NCBI GenBank assembly: GCA_003209655.1
Contig: QCPW01000001.1
Coordinates: 248,001-312,000, forward strand
DNA: 64,000 nt
DNA from: Prochlorococcus sp. AG-442-M23
GTDB taxonomy: Bacteria > Cyanobacteriota > Cyanobacteriia > PCC-6307 > Cyanobiaceae
Direction: 5' to 3'
The notes beneath the pieces were generated by a model. That model saw nothing but the letters and a program-made list of their open reading frames with translations. It searched no databases and was not told where the DNA came from. A program made the translations under genes and the position numbers. Positions within the stretch are counted from its first letter, which is position 1; every line of letters begins with the position of its first letter. Shown piece by piece: positions 1 through 9,547 of the stretch.

Positions 1-1217
1 TCTGATTTCTCTTGAATCAATTGATTCTTAATTAGTTCATTTTGAATTGTCTCATCAGAAAGTATTTTCTGCCAACGAAAAAGAGAATGTTGATTTCCAT
101 ATACTTTTACATTTGCTAACTCAAGGAATTTATTTAATTGATACCCATTTCTAATTGGAAGTGGAAAAGATTTTTTTAAAGAATCTAAGCCATCTATCAT
201 TGGTTTAAAGTAAATATAGTCTTTTATTCTCCAAGATTCACTTGCACTAGCGGATATCCCACCATTAGAGCCATGATAAAAAGAATTAATGGGTTTACTT
301 TCATAAGTAATAATTAAATTTGAAGTATCTTTTATAGCTTTTTGCACATTTTCATATTCAACTTCAGGAGGTTTATAAACTTGACATTGGGTAGTAATAC
401 ACAAATGATAATTATCGATATTAAATCTTGCAGAATTATAAATTGCCCAAGTTCTAGCAATTATTGCTTGCGCTTTCAAAGCTTCTAAAGGTGAATTAGA
501 ACCTATTTCATATGGAAGTACTCCTTTTAAGTAATCATCAAATTTAAGTTTCTGAATCAAAGTCCAAGTTCCATAGGAATCTTTTACTAAATAAAAGTTT
601 TTACCAAAATTAATGCCATTGATTCTTATCCCCTCCGATGAAAATATATGTATCGGGCCTTCAAGTTTTTGTTGCGAGTATTCATTAACAAGAAACGGTA
701 TTATTCTTGAGTTATAGGATTTTTTAAAAAATTTATAATTTAATCTTTTATCTGGCAGATTTTCACTATGAGGGATCCAAACTTCCCAATTTTTTGGAAA
801 AGCTACTTTCGCTTCATATCCTTTTTCTTTTAACTTATTAGCTTGTCTTTGAGCAGATTCATAACTTGCAAATGGACCAAATACAATTCTTTCAATTTTA
901 AAAGGGCTTTTTAAAGATATTTCTTTAAAAATAATATTGATTTTTTTTGATTTATGTTTATAACCATTAAAAGCATGGAGTTCTAAGAAGTCGTTTTTTG
1001 TCTTAAAAGAAAGATTTTGTTTTTCTGAAAAACTATCACTGCCTTCACCCAAATATTGTTTTAAGCCAATTAAAAAATTACCTTTTTTTAATTCTTGATT
1101 AAGATTTATTTTTAAAGATTCTTCTGTAAGTCCATTTAATGTAAATATTGGGGTAATTGAAAAAAATAACCAAAATCCATAAAAAAAATTTAAAAAGTTA
1201 AATCTAGAAGATGTCAT
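1..1217 (-). CDS. SpoIID/LytB-domain protein (partial, 3' end outside window)
   Basis: I translated this directly from the minus strand; it is open from an ATG at 1217 to the left edge, about 405 codons without a stop. The N-terminus has a basic stretch and a hydrophobic segment (residues about 8-30), suggesting a signal peptide or membrane anchor. A region around residues 110-145 (FGPFASYESAQRQANKL) resembles a SPOR-type repeat. Further on are the SpoIID/LytB hallmarks SPLEALKAQAIIARTWAI and SFYHGSNGGIS. In sporulating bacteria SpoIID is a lytic transglycosylase acting on peptidoglycan; in cyanobacteria the family is probably involved in cell-wall remodelling, which is inference. It is transcribed divergently from rpmI. 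Confidence 0.85.
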   Translation of the reverse strand, partial: MTSSRFNFLNFFYGFWLFFSITPIFTLNGLTEESLKINLNQELKKGNFLIGLKQYLGEGSDSFSEKQNLSFKTKNDFLELHAFNGYKHKSKKINIIFKEISLKSPFKIERIVFGPFASYESAQRQANKLKEKGYEAKVAFPKNWEVWIPHSENLPDKRLNYKFFKKSYNSRIIPFLVNEYSQQKLEGPIHIFSSEGIRINGINFGKNFYLVKDSYGTWTLIQKLKFDDYLKGVLPYEIGSNSPLEALKAQAIIARTWAIYNSARFNIDNYHLCITTQCQVYKPPEVEYENVQKAIKDTSNLIITYESKPINSFYHGSNGGISASASESWRIKDYIYFKPMIDGLDSLKKSFPLPIRNGYQLNKFLELANVKVYGNQHSLFRWQKILSDETIQNELIKNQLIQEKS

Positions 1218-1253
1218 AAGTTCCAAAGTTCCTTATCAAATCAAAACTTTAAT

Positions 1254-1282
1254 TTGCACCAATGCATATAAAGGTTTAGATT
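1254..1282 (+). promoter_or_regulatory. candidate sigma70-type promoter for rpmI-rplT
   Basis: A TTGCAC element at 1254-1259 and a TAGATT element at 1277-1282 are separated by exactly 17 bases, 27 bases before the rpmI ATG. The match to the TTGACA/TATAAT consensus is only partial (3 of 6 and 4 of 6). In such AT-rich DNA this is a suggestion, supported mainly by its position between two divergent genes. Confidence 0.35.
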
Positions 1283-1308
1283 ATCTAGGTTAAACATTAT
1301 CAAGGGAA

Positions 1309-1506
1309 ATGTCTAAACTTAAAACTCGTAAATCAGCAGCAAAAAGATTTCAAGCTACTGGTACGGGTAAATTCATGAGAAGAAGAGCTTTCCATAATCA
1401 TTTATTGGATCACAAAAGTTCAAAATTGAAAAGACATCTTTCAACCAAGGCTGTTGTTGATGAAAAAGATGCTGATAATGTAAAATTAATGATTCCCTAT
1501 GCTTAA
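1309..1506 (+). CDS. rpmI: 50S ribosomal protein L35
   Basis: This is a 65-residue, very basic protein of the normal L35 length, with the family signature [20 protein letters not shown] at the start and [14 protein letters not shown] in the middle. It is a small late-assembling component of the large ribosomal subunit. It is followed 30 bases later by rplT, the usual partner. No infC precedes it, unlike the infC-rpmI-rplT operon of many bacteria; the upstream gene is divergent, so the pair probably starts its own transcript. Confidence 0.98.
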   Translation: MSKLKTRKSAAKRFQATGTGKFMRRRAFHNHLLDHKSSKLKRHLSTKAVVDEKDADNVKLMIPYA

Positions 1507-1536
1507 AAGCATTCAAGTTACTTTCAAAAAAGATTT

Positions 1537-1884
1537 ATGGCACGAGTAAAAAGAGGCAACATAGCCAGAAAAAGAAGAAACAAAATATTAAACCTTGCGA
1601 AAGGTTTTAGAGGAGGCAACAAAAATCTTTTCAGAACTGCTAATCAAAGAGTTATGAAAGCTCTTTGCAATGCCTATAGAGACAGAAGAAGGAGAAAAAG
1701 AGATTTCAGAAGACTTTGGATATCAAGAATAAATGCCTCAGCAAGACTTAATGGTACAAATTACAGCAAATTCATTAATGGTTTGAAATCCTCTGAAATA
1801 ATTATCAATAGAAAAATGCTTGCACAATTAGCTTTGAGCGACCCATATTGTTTTGAGAAAATTGTATCTACAGTAAGCAAATAA
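1537..1884 (+). CDS. rplT: 50S ribosomal protein L20
   Basis: This 115-residue basic protein matches L20 across its full length: [18 protein letters not shown] at the N-terminus, the AKGFRG loop, and a C-terminal domain with [18 protein letters not shown]. It binds 23S rRNA early in large-subunit assembly and in several bacteria represses its own operon by binding the leader mRNA. I see no L20-type regulatory structure in the short leader here, although pseudoknots are hard to judge by eye. It lies directly after rpmI. Confidence 0.98.
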   Translation: MARVKRGNIARKRRNKILNLAKGFRGGNKNLFRTANQRVMKALCNAYRDRRRRKRDFRRLWISRINASARLNGTNYSKFINGLKSSEIIINRKMLAQLALSDPYCFEKIVSTVSK

Positions 1885-1925
1885 ATTTGTAAGAATAGAA
1901 TTTTGAAAAATATTTACTATAAGTA

Positions 1926-2483
1926 ATGGAAATATCTTCCTTTCAATCATATTTGATAATTCTTTTTGTAATCCTGATAATAATATCTATTTTTGTTTTT
2001 CGGCAATTTATAAGAACAAGAAAAGAGGAATTAAATTTAGTAAAATTCGAGCAAAAAGGCTTAGATTCGTTAACAAAAGCTTCTGAATTATATGAATTTG
2101 GATCTATTCAAATCAAAAAAAGGATGTATACTGAGGCCACAAAAACTTTTAAAAAAGCTGTTGAAAATTATGAGAATGAACCTGATGAAGCTAAAGCTAT
2201 AATCCAAAATGCTCTCGGGTTTTCTTATGCTGCACAAAATCAATTTAAGCAAGCAATTAAGCACTATAATTCTGCTATAAAATCTCTTCCTGAATATACA
2301 GTAGCTTTAAATAATCTTGCATCCGCACAACAAAGACTATTAGAATATGATTTAGCATATGCAACTTATAAAAAAGTTTTAATAATAGATCCAAACAACC
2401 AAACAGCAATTAAAAAGAGCAGAGAACTTGAAAAAAGGAATAATTACGCTCCTTATAAAGGAATAAAAGATAAAGGATTTTAA
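1926..2483 (+). CDS. membrane-anchored TPR protein, Ycf37-like
   Basis: This is a 185-residue protein. Residues about 8-25 form one strongly hydrophobic helix, followed by a basic stretch ([10 protein letters not shown]). The rest is helical and contains about three tetratricopeptide repeats (for example [39 protein letters not shown] and [17 protein letters not shown]). One N-terminal membrane helix plus TPRs in a cyanobacterial protein of this size recalls Ycf37, a photosystem I assembly factor; that identity is inference from architecture. Only one base separates its stop from thiG, so the two are probably co-transcribed. Confidence 0.75.
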   Translation: MEISSFQSYLIILFVILIIISIFVFRQFIRTRKEELNLVKFEQKGLDSLTKASELYEFGSIQIKKRMYTEATKTFKKAVENYENEPDEAKAIIQNALGFSYAAQNQFKQAIKHYNSAIKSLPEYTVALNNLASAQQRLLEYDLAYATYKKVLIIDPNNQTAIKKSRELEKRNNYAPYKGIKDKGF

Positions 2484-2484
2484 A

Positions 2485-3282
2485 ATGAAAGAAGATTCAT
2501 TCTTGCGAATTGGAGGTAAAAACTTTTCAAGTAGATTAATGGTAGGCACAGGTAAATATAAGTCTTCAGAAATAATGATGAAAAGTTTATCAAATACTGA
2601 ATCTGAAATCGTAACTGTCGCAGTTAGAAGAGTAAAAAATATTCAAAAGGGTGAGAACTTAATAGAAAAAATTGACTGGAAAAAATTCTGGATGCTTCCT
2701 AACACTGCTGGTTGCATCAATTCAGAAGAAGCAGTAAGAATAGCAATTTTAGGAAGGGAACTTGCAAAATTATCAGGTCAAGAAGAAAATAATTTTATCA
2801 AGCTAGAAGTTATTCCTGACAAAAAATATCTATTACCTGATCCTATTGAAACTCTTAAAGCAGCTGAAATTTTGATTAAGAAAAATTTTATAGTTCTTCC
2901 TTACATAAATGCTGATCCTATATTAGCTAAAAAATTAGAAGAAGTTGGATGTTCTACTGTAATGCCGTTAGGATCACCTATAGGGTCCGGTCAAGGTCTT
3001 TTAAATTTATCTAATATATCTATAATTATTGAAAATTCTAATGTCCCAGTAATTATTGACGCTGGTATAGGGGTACCTAGTGAAGCTTCTCAAGCAATGG
3101 AACTTGGAGCAGATGGAGTTTTAATTAATAGTGCAATAGCATTAGCCGATAACCCGCTTAAGATGGCTCAAGCAATGAATTTTGGTGTAAAAGCAGGGAG
3201 AGAAGCTTTTCTTGCTGGTAGAATTCAAAAACAGAGGTTAGCAAGCGCTAGTTCACCTGAAAAAAACATATCGCTGAAGTAA
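2485..3282 (+). CDS. thiG: thiazole synthase
   Basis: ThiG makes the thiazole phosphate ring of thiamine from 1-deoxy-D-xylulose 5-phosphate, dehydroglycine and the ThiS thiocarboxylate. The 265-residue TIM-barrel protein shows [14 protein letters not shown] near the start, [36 protein letters not shown] and [20 protein letters not shown] (phosphate-binding end). It is a stand-alone ThiG. Some cyanobacteria carry a ThiO-ThiG fusion, and here a ThiO-like gene sits separately near 47-48 kb. It starts one base after the TPR gene. Confidence 0.96.
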   Translation: MKEDSFLRIGGKNFSSRLMVGTGKYKSSEIMMKSLSNTESEIVTVAVRRVKNIQKGENLIEKIDWKKFWMLPNTAGCINSEEAVRIAILGRELAKLSGQEENNFIKLEVIPDKKYLLPDPIETLKAAEILIKKNFIVLPYINADPILAKKLEEVGCSTVMPLGSPIGSGQGLLNLSNISIIIENSNVPVIIDAGIGVPSEASQAMELGADGVLINSAIALADNPLKMAQAMNFGVKAGREAFLAGRIQKQRLASASSPEKNISLK

Positions 3283-3453
3283 TATTAATTCCTTAAAAAA
3301 AACAATTAATTATTAAAATAAAGAACGATTACAACGAATTTATTCATTCAAGGGAAAAGATTTGAAACTTTTTACAATCTTTTTTCGCATTTTGGAAGCA
3401 CACTGTAGTAATTTAATAAATGTAAAATGACATTTTCAATTCTGGAGTTTTGA

Positions 3454-4647
3454 GTGAAAGTAATTGTTCTTGGCGGAGATGGTTTTTGCGGTTGGCCCTG
3501 TGCGGTGAATTTAGCAGAACAAAATCATGATGTAATAATAGTTGACAATCTAAGTCGCAGAAAGATAGATATTGATCTTGAAGTGGAGTCTTTAACCCCA
3601 ATTTCTTCGATAAATGAGAGACTTTCTGCTTGGGAAGAGATAGGAGGTAAACCTATGAGATTCCTGAACATGGATATCTCCAAACAATATCAAAAATTAC
3701 TTAATTTACTTATTGATGAAAAACCAGATTCAGTTATCCATTTCGCAGAGCAAAGAGCAGCACCATACTCGATGAAATCGAGTTTTACTAAAAGATATAC
3801 AGTAGATAATAATGTTAATGGCACACACAATCTTCTAGCTGCAATCGTAGAAAGTAATTTAGATATTCACGTCGTTCATTTAGGAACAATGGGAGTCTAC
3901 GGCTATGGATCCCATAGAGGTGCGACAATTCCAGAAGGTTATTTAAAAGTTGAAGTTCCACAACCTGATGGAAGCCGCTTTGAAGAAGAAATATTACACC
4001 CTGCTAGTCCAGGTAGTGTTTACCATATGACAAAAACTTTAGACCAATTATTATTTCTCTACTACAACAAAAATGATCTCGTAAGAATTACTGATCTGCA
4101 TCAAGGTATTGTTTGGGGAACAAATACAGATGCAACTTTGAAAGATCCTAGATTGACAAACAGATTTGACTATGACGGTGATTATGGAACTGTTCTTAAC
4201 AGATTTCTAATGCAAGCTGCCATTGGATATCCATTAAGTGTTCATGGCACAGGAGGACAAACAAGAGCATTTATACATATAAAAGACTCTGTAAAATGCG
4301 TACAACTTGCTCTTGAAAATCCTCCAAAATCTGGAGAGAGAGTCAAAATATTTAATCAAATGACTGAAAGTCATCAAGTTGGAGAACTAGCTAAAAAAGT
4401 TGCATCTCTAACAGGAGCAGATATCAATCATTTACCTAATCCAAGAAACGAAGCAGTTGAAAATGATTTAATTGTTGATAATAAATGCTTTATAGAATTA
4501 GGCTTAAATCCAACAACTCTTGATAATGGCTTATTAGAAGAAGTTGTTGAAGTTGCTAAAAAATACTCCAAAAGATGCGATTTAAAACGTATACCTTGTG
4601 TTTCATCCTGGACTAAAAAACAAGCTGAGGCTATAAAGACTAATTGA
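3454..4647 (+). CDS. sqdB: UDP-sulfoquinovose synthase
   Basis: SqdB converts UDP-glucose and sulfite to UDP-sulfoquinovose, the headgroup donor for the thylakoid sulfolipid SQDG. The 397-residue protein is an SDR-type epimerase-like enzyme. A Rossmann motif near the N-terminus (VLGGDGFCGWPCAVNL) is followed by HLGTMGVYGYG and the catalytic YxxxK (SVYHMTK). It begins with GTG after GAG-containing leader sequence; the preceding 171-base spacer holds no gene and presumably the promoter. The next gene, 27 bases on, is the partner glycosyltransferase. SQDG replaces phospholipid in phosphate-poor oceans. Confidence 0.96.
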   Translation: MKVIVLGGDGFCGWPCAVNLAEQNHDVIIVDNLSRRKIDIDLEVESLTPISSINERLSAWEEIGGKPMRFLNMDISKQYQKLLNLLIDEKPDSVIHFAEQRAAPYSMKSSFTKRYTVDNNVNGTHNLLAAIVESNLDIHVVHLGTMGVYGYGSHRGATIPEGYLKVEVPQPDGSRFEEEILHPASPGSVYHMTKTLDQLLFLYYNKNDLVRITDLHQGIVWGTNTDATLKDPRLTNRFDYDGDYGTVLNRFLMQAAIGYPLSVHGTGGQTRAFIHIKDSVKCVQLALENPPKSGERVKIFNQMTESHQVGELAKKVASLTGADINHLPNPRNEAVENDLIVDNKCFIELGLNPTTLDNGLLEEVVEVAKKYSKRCDLKRIPCVSSWTKKQAEAIKTN

Positions 4648-4674
4648 AATTTCTGAAATAATTATCTTAAGAAA

Positions 4675-5808
4675 GTGAAAATTGCATTGTTTACTGAAAC
4701 TTTTTTACCTAAAGTTGACGGCATAGTAACAAGATTGACTAAAACTATTGAATTTTTAATAAAAAATGGTGATGAAGTTATAGTTTTTTGTCCAGAGGGG
4801 TGCCCAGAGTCATATATGGGAGCAACTATAGTTGGAGTTGCAGCAATGCCACTGCCATTATATCCAGAGTTAAAGCTTGGTTTACCAGGTCTTGCCGTTT
4901 CAGATAAGTTAGAAAAATTCAAACCAGACTTGATACATGTTGTTAATCCGGCTGTACTCGGGTTAGGTGGTATATGGTTGGCAAAAACTAATAATATCCC
5001 CTTAATTGCCAGCTACCATACTCATCTTCCAAAATATCTTGAACATTACGGTATGGGTATGTTAGAGCCACTTTTATGGGAATTACTTAAAGCGGCTCAT
5101 AATCAAGCCTTGTTAAATTTATGTACCTCCACCGCTATGGTAAATGAGTTGAAAGAAAAAGGTATTCAAAGGACTGCACTATGGCAAAGAGGAGTAGATA
5201 CTTATAGTTTCCGTCCTGATTTGAGAAGTGAGAAAATGAGAGAAAAATTATTTGGAAAATATCAAGATGCTAATTACTTATTGATTTATGTAGGAAGATT
5301 ATCGGCAGAAAAACAAATTGAGAGAATCAAACCAGTCTTAGAAAGCATTCCTAATGCATGCCTAGCACTTGTAGGCGATGGACCATATAGAAACCAACTA
5401 GAAAAAGTCTTCGAGAATACCAAAACTAATTTTATAGGATATTTATCTGGTGATGAACTTGCCAGCGCTTATGCCTCTGGAGATATATTTTTGTTTCCTT
5501 CAAGTACAGAAACACTTGGATTAGTTTTATTAGAAGCAATGGCGGCAGGATGTCCAGTTATCGGAGCAAATAAGGGAGGGATTCCAGATATAATAAGCGA
5601 TGGTGTAAACGGTTGTTTATATGATCCTGATGAAATAGATAATGGAGAACAAAGCTTAATTCAAGCGACAAAAAAAATTCTAGATAATGAGGATAAAAGA
5701 GAAATTATGAGGAAAGAGGCAAGGAGTGAAGCAGAAAAATGGGATTGGAATCAAGCAACATTGCAACTACAAAATTATTATTCAGATACACTAAAAAATA
5801 TAAAGTAA
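4675..5808 (+). CDS. sqdX: SQDG synthase glycosyltransferase
   Basis: SqdX transfers sulfoquinovose from its UDP form to diacylglycerol, completing sulfolipid synthesis at the membrane. The 377-residue protein is a GT-B fold glycosyltransferase of family 4. Its N-terminal domain begins KIALFTETFLPKVDGIVTRL, and the C-terminal donor-binding domain has YVGRLSAEKQIERI and the E-x7-E motif in STETLGLVLLEAMAAGCP. It uses a GTG start and follows sqdB closely, forming a sqdBX operon. The assignment rests on family features plus this adjacency. Confidence 0.93.
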   Translation: MKIALFTETFLPKVDGIVTRLTKTIEFLIKNGDEVIVFCPEGCPESYMGATIVGVAAMPLPLYPELKLGLPGLAVSDKLEKFKPDLIHVVNPAVLGLGGIWLAKTNNIPLIASYHTHLPKYLEHYGMGMLEPLLWELLKAAHNQALLNLCTSTAMVNELKEKGIQRTALWQRGVDTYSFRPDLRSEKMREKLFGKYQDANYLLIYVGRLSAEKQIERIKPVLESIPNACLALVGDGPYRNQLEKVFENTKTNFIGYLSGDELASAYASGDIFLFPSSTETLGLVLLEAMAAGCPVIGANKGGIPDIISDGVNGCLYDPDEIDNGEQSLIQATKKILDNEDKREIMRKEARSEAEKWDWNQATLQLQNYYSDTLKNIK

Positions 5809-5820
5809 CTTTGGTTCAGA

Positions 5821-6066
5821 TTATGCTACATGTGGGGGTGTAGGACTACTATAAGAAGTTAAAGGAAGGATTAGAGTGGCTATATTTTGATTCTTTTCGG
5901 GTCTTTTTTTCTTTGAAAATTTTTTACCAAAAGGGACTCTTATTACATTTGTTCCCTCAATAGAACAAATTTTTGAATTATCTCCAAAATTATTGACAAA
6001 ATTTGGTAAGTCGACATTTTTAATTGGTAAATGTTTAACATTACCAGATTTAAAATCTTTGGTCAT
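5821..6066 (-). CDS. small conserved-looking hypothetical protein
   Basis: This 81-residue ORF fills the gap between sqdX and gcvP and points toward the sqdX end, 12 bases away. Its composition looks protein-like: a central GTNVIRVPFGKKFSKKKRPEK and a C-terminus ending SSPTPPHVA. It has no membrane segment or recognisable catalytic motif. I do not recognise the family. I accept it because a random ORF of this length in a region otherwise empty of genes, with varied composition, is less likely than a real small gene; no homology was checked. Confidence 0.55.
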   Translation of the reverse strand: MTKDFKSGNVKHLPIKNVDLPNFVNNFGDNSKICSIEGTNVIRVPFGKKFSKKKRPEKNQNIATLILPLTSYSSPTPPHVA

Positions 6067-6180
6067 AGCTTCAAATACCCCAAAAAATTTGATGCTCGAT
6101 TATTGTAATAAAAAAATTTAAAAAAGTTCTATAAGAAAATATTAAATTTTTATTCAAATTGATGATAACTAAGTAAATAG

Positions 6181-6196
6181 AAGGACGCTAGTCCTT
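6181..6196 (-). terminator. candidate intrinsic terminator of the gcvHP operon
   Basis: AAGGAC (6181-6186), loop GCTA and GTCCTT (6191-6196) make a perfect 6-bp GC-containing stem that touches the gcvP stop codon. On the minus strand it is followed by CTATTTACTT, which is moderately U-rich. It is one of very few stems with G/C pairs in an intergenic region here. A longer U-tract would make it more convincing. Confidence 0.5.
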
Positions 6197-9105
6197 TAAG
6201 CGCATTTTTTTTCTTCTAAAGTGTCTGCTTGATTTACATTGCAAGAACAAATTAAATTACGATCTCCATGTGCATTATTGATCCTAGAAACAGAAGACCA
6301 AAACTTGATAGCTGTTTGAGTTATATAAGGGAAAGAAGCTTTTTCCTTTGAATAAGGATAATTCCAATTATCAGCAATCAACTCTTTAAGTGTATGAGGA
6401 GCATTACTTATTACATTATTGTTATTTAATTCAATATTATTTTCTATTTCACTGATTTCTTCCCCGATCAATAACATAGCCTCACAAAATCTATCTAATT
6501 CCTCCAAACTCTCACTTTCAGTAGGCTCTATCATTATAGTCTCTGGAACAGGCCAGCTAATAGTTGGGGCATGAAAACTATAATCTATTAAGCGCTTAGC
6601 TAAATCATTTACAGTCAAACCAGTTTTGGATTTTAAGTCTCTAAAATCTAAAATACATTCATGAGCTACAAAGTTATTTTTTCCTTTATAAAGAATCTTA
6701 AACTTATGCTTTAAAGAATGCGCAATATAATTTGCCGATAAAATTGCATGCGCAGTTGCTTTCCTTAAACCACTAAGACCAGCCATTTTTATGTACATCC
6801 AGCTTATTGGAAGAATACCTGCACTCCCATGCTTAGCAGAGGATACGTAATTTGAACAATTAGATATATTATTATCCTTTATAGAATGAGTAGGAAGAAA
6901 TGGGGTTAAAGTTTCTGATGTCGCAACTGGACCAACTCCTGGACCTCCTCCTCCGTGGGGAATGCAGAATGTCTTATGTAAATTCAAATGACAAACATCA
7001 ACACCATAGTTCCCAGGTTTGCATAACCCAACCTGAGCATTGAGATTTGCTCCATCTAAATAGACAAATCCCCCAACAGAATGAATTAAATCACATATTT
7101 TTCTGATTTGTAATTCAAAAACCCCATGAGTGGAAGGGTAAGTCAACATGAGAGCACCAATTTGAGTATCAAATTTCTTGACCTTGATCGACAAATCTTG
7201 AAAATCAATATTTCCTTCTTCATCGCATTCAACAGTTAAAACATCAAAACCTGCCATAACTGCACTGGCAGGATTGGTTCCATGAGCACTTTTCGGAATT
7301 AAGCATTTTTTTCTTGAAAGTTCACCTTTTGATTCAAAATAAGAATTTATTGCCAATAAACCTGCAAACTCCCCTTGAGAGCCAGCATTTGGTTGAAAAG
7401 AAACTGACTCTAAACCAACGATATCACTTATCCATTTTTCAAGGTCAGATATTATTTTTGAATAGCCCTGAGTTTGATTTAGTGGAGAAAAAGGATGAAT
7501 TGAAGATAAACTAGCCCAAGAGACTGGATTTAACTCTGCTGCAGAATTTAACTTCATAGTACAGCTTCCTAATGGCATCATTCCATCAACCAAAGAAAAA
7601 TCTTTTTCAGCAAGACGGAATATGTATCTCATTAATTCAGTTTCACTTTGGTAGTTTGTGAATATATCTTGTTGCATCCATTCACCGGATCTCAAAGCTA
7701 AACTCTTAAGATGGAATTCTTTATCAAATGTTATATGCTCTAAAGCTTCTTTTTTGTTTATAAGATTTGCTATGAAAGTTAAGATATTTTTGATTTCTTT
7801 TTCGTTACTAAGCTCATCTAAAGAAATACCAAAACCAGTAGAGTCTTGAATAGTTGATCCCAACGGCAAAATTCTTAGGTTGTAACCATTTTTTAAAGCT
7901 TCAGTATGAATCATTTGTGAATGCTCAGAATAAACGTCAACGCTATCAAATCTAATCCCTTCAGCAATATCAAAACCTAAATTAGCCAAACATGATTCTA
8001 AATTTATTCTCAACTCCACTACTTTCTTAGCAATTTGCGTTAAACCAACAGGTCCATGATAAATTGCATAAAAAGAAGAAATTATGGCTAGCAAAGATTG
8101 AGCAGTACAAATATTACTAGTAGCCTTCTCTCTTCTAATATGTTGCTCTCTTGTTTGCAATGCTAGTCTCAAAGACTTTTCTCCATTTTTAGAGAGAGTT
8201 TGCCCAACAATTCTTCCAGGTATAAGCCTTTTATATTGTTCGCTACATGCAAAAAATGCGGCATGAGGTCCACCAAAACCCATTGGAACCCCAAATCTTT
8301 GCATACTACCCACAGCAACATCCACACCAAATTCAGAGACTGGTTTAATTAAAACTTGTGCCAATGGATCAATAGACGCCGTTACAATAATTTCTAATCT
8401 ATGTGCTTGGGATACTAAGAATGTTGGGTCAAATAATTCCCCATTTTTACCTGGTAATTGCAACAAAATTCCAAACACATCATCATGATTAGAAAAATCG
8501 CTTTGATTAAAACGTTTTAAGGATATTCCCAAAGGCTTTGCTCTGGTTAATAGAACATTAAAGGTATGATCAAAAACATTCGATTCCACTAAGTAAACTT
8601 TTGAAGATTTATTTTTTCTTGCTGCAAAGCTCATAGCCATAGCTTCAGCAGCAGCTGTACCCTCATCTAACAAAGATGCATTTGCGACAGAAAATCCTGT
8701 CAGTTCACAAACAATAGTCTGAAAATTAAATAGAGCTTCTAATCTTCCTTGTGCAATTTCTGCTTGGTATGGAGTATATGATGTGTACCATCTAGGATTT
8801 TCAAGAACATGCCTTTGGATAACTTTAGGCATGTGATTGTCATAATAACCAAGCCCTATCAGAGATCTCATTTTGATGTTTTTCTTTGCAATCTCTTCTA
8901 ATTCATTTAAAGCCTCAATTTCCGAACAGCCTTTGGGTAATATTTCAGAAGATTTATCTTTTAGCTGAATATCTTCAGGAATAACTTGATTAATAAATTG
9001 ATCAATGTTATCAAAACCAAGTTTATTAAGCATAATTTTCTCATCAATATCCCTTAAACCCAGATGCCTATCTATAAACAAATCGGACATAACTTTGGAT
9101 GTCAT
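6196..9105 (-). CDS. gcvP: glycine dehydrogenase (decarboxylating), P-protein
   Basis: The P-protein decarboxylates glycine with pyridoxal phosphate and passes the aminomethyl group to lipoyl-GcvH. This is needed to recycle photorespiratory glycine and to supply one-carbon units. The 969-residue length is that of a fused homodimeric GcvP. The N-terminal half begins DLFIDRHLG and contains the family motif NASLLDEGTAAAEAMA; the C-terminal half has HLNLHKTFCIPHGGGGPG with the PLP lysine. A second in-frame ATG lies five codons in. It lies 44 bases downstream of gcvH on the same strand. Confidence 0.98.
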   Translation of the reverse strand: MTSKVMSDLFIDRHLGLRDIDEKIMLNKLGFDNIDQFINQVIPEDIQLKDKSSEILPKGCSEIEALNELEEIAKKNIKMRSLIGLGYYDNHMPKVIQRHVLENPRWYTSYTPYQAEIAQGRLEALFNFQTIVCELTGFSVANASLLDEGTAAAEAMAMSFAARKNKSSKVYLVESNVFDHTFNVLLTRAKPLGISLKRFNQSDFSNHDDVFGILLQLPGKNGELFDPTFLVSQAHRLEIIVTASIDPLAQVLIKPVSEFGVDVAVGSMQRFGVPMGFGGPHAAFFACSEQYKRLIPGRIVGQTLSKNGEKSLRLALQTREQHIRREKATSNICTAQSLLAIISSFYAIYHGPVGLTQIAKKVVELRINLESCLANLGFDIAEGIRFDSVDVYSEHSQMIHTEALKNGYNLRILPLGSTIQDSTGFGISLDELSNEKEIKNILTFIANLINKKEALEHITFDKEFHLKSLALRSGEWMQQDIFTNYQSETELMRYIFRLAEKDFSLVDGMMPLGSCTMKLNSAAELNPVSWASLSSIHPFSPLNQTQGYSKIISDLEKWISDIVGLESVSFQPNAGSQGEFAGLLAINSYFESKGELSRKKCLIPKSAHGTNPASAVMAGFDVLTVECDEEGNIDFQDLSIKVKKFDTQIGALMLTYPSTHGVFELQIRKICDLIHSVGGFVYLDGANLNAQVGLCKPGNYGVDVCHLNLHKTFCIPHGGGGPGVGPVATSETLTPFLPTHSIKDNNISNCSNYVSSAKHGSAGILPISWMYIKMAGLSGLRKATAHAILSANYIAHSLKHKFKILYKGKNNFVAHECILDFRDLKSKTGLTVNDLAKRLIDYSFHAPTISWPVPETIMIEPTESESLEELDRFCEAMLLIGEEISEIENNIELNNNNVISNAPHTLKELIADNWNYPYSKEKASFPYITQTAIKFWSSVSRINNAHGDRNLICSCNVNQADTLEEKKCA

Positions 9106-9149
9106 ATTAAATATTTTTCTTTAAAATAGCTCTTTTTAAAATATTTGTC

Positions 9150-9539
9150 TTATTTTGGTAAAACCTTTGATTGATATTCATCAGAAGTCATTAAATCAGT
9201 AATTGAAATTTTTGATTCTGGTTTCAAAATGACTAACCAACCTGCTCCGACCGGATCATTCTGTAAAAGCTCAGGATTATCTACAACACTCTCATTAACG
9301 GATACTATTTCTCCTGTAAAAGGCAAATAAACTTCCTCAACAGCCTTAACAGATTCTATTGTTCCAAATGTCTCACCTTTCTTCAAGGTCGTCCCTTGAT
9401 CAGCTAGTTCAACAAAAACAATATCTCCTAATTGATCAATAGCAAATTCACTAACTCCAATTTTTAAAAATCCATTTTCTTCTAATACATATTCATGAGT
9501 ATCAGCATAATTAAGGTTATCTGGAAACTGGTAGGACAT
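9150..9539 (-). CDS. gcvH: glycine cleavage system H protein
   Basis: GcvH is the lipoyl carrier that shuttles the aminomethyl intermediate from GcvP to GcvT. The 129-residue protein has the usual order: YADTHEYV near the start, GVSEFAIDQLGDIVFVELAD, then FGTIESVKAVEEVYLPFTGE with the lipoylated lysine at about residue 65, and a conserved C-terminal region with NPELLQNDPVGAGWL. It sits between a PLP lyase-family gene and gcvP; the gap to the upstream gene is only 8 bases, so these minus-strand genes probably form one operon. gcvT is unlinked, at about 27 kb. Confidence 0.98.
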   Translation of the reverse strand: MSYQFPDNLNYADTHEYVLEENGFLKIGVSEFAIDQLGDIVFVELADQGTTLKKGETFGTIESVKAVEEVYLPFTGEIVSVNESVVDNPELLQNDPVGAGWLVILKPESKISITDLMTSDEYQSKVLPK

Positions 9540-9547
9540 TATTAAGT

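Noticed and set aside
3283-3453. Possible small RNA in the thiG-sqdB spacer (GGAAGCACACTG resembles part of the SRP RNA)
   Set aside because: The rest of the SRP RNA fold is missing. The weak AT inverted repeats (AATTAAT) are expected by composition.
9106-9149. Glycine riboswitch upstream of gcvP
   Set aside because: The gap is only 44 bases and no riboswitch core fits; gaps in the rest of the operon are also too short.
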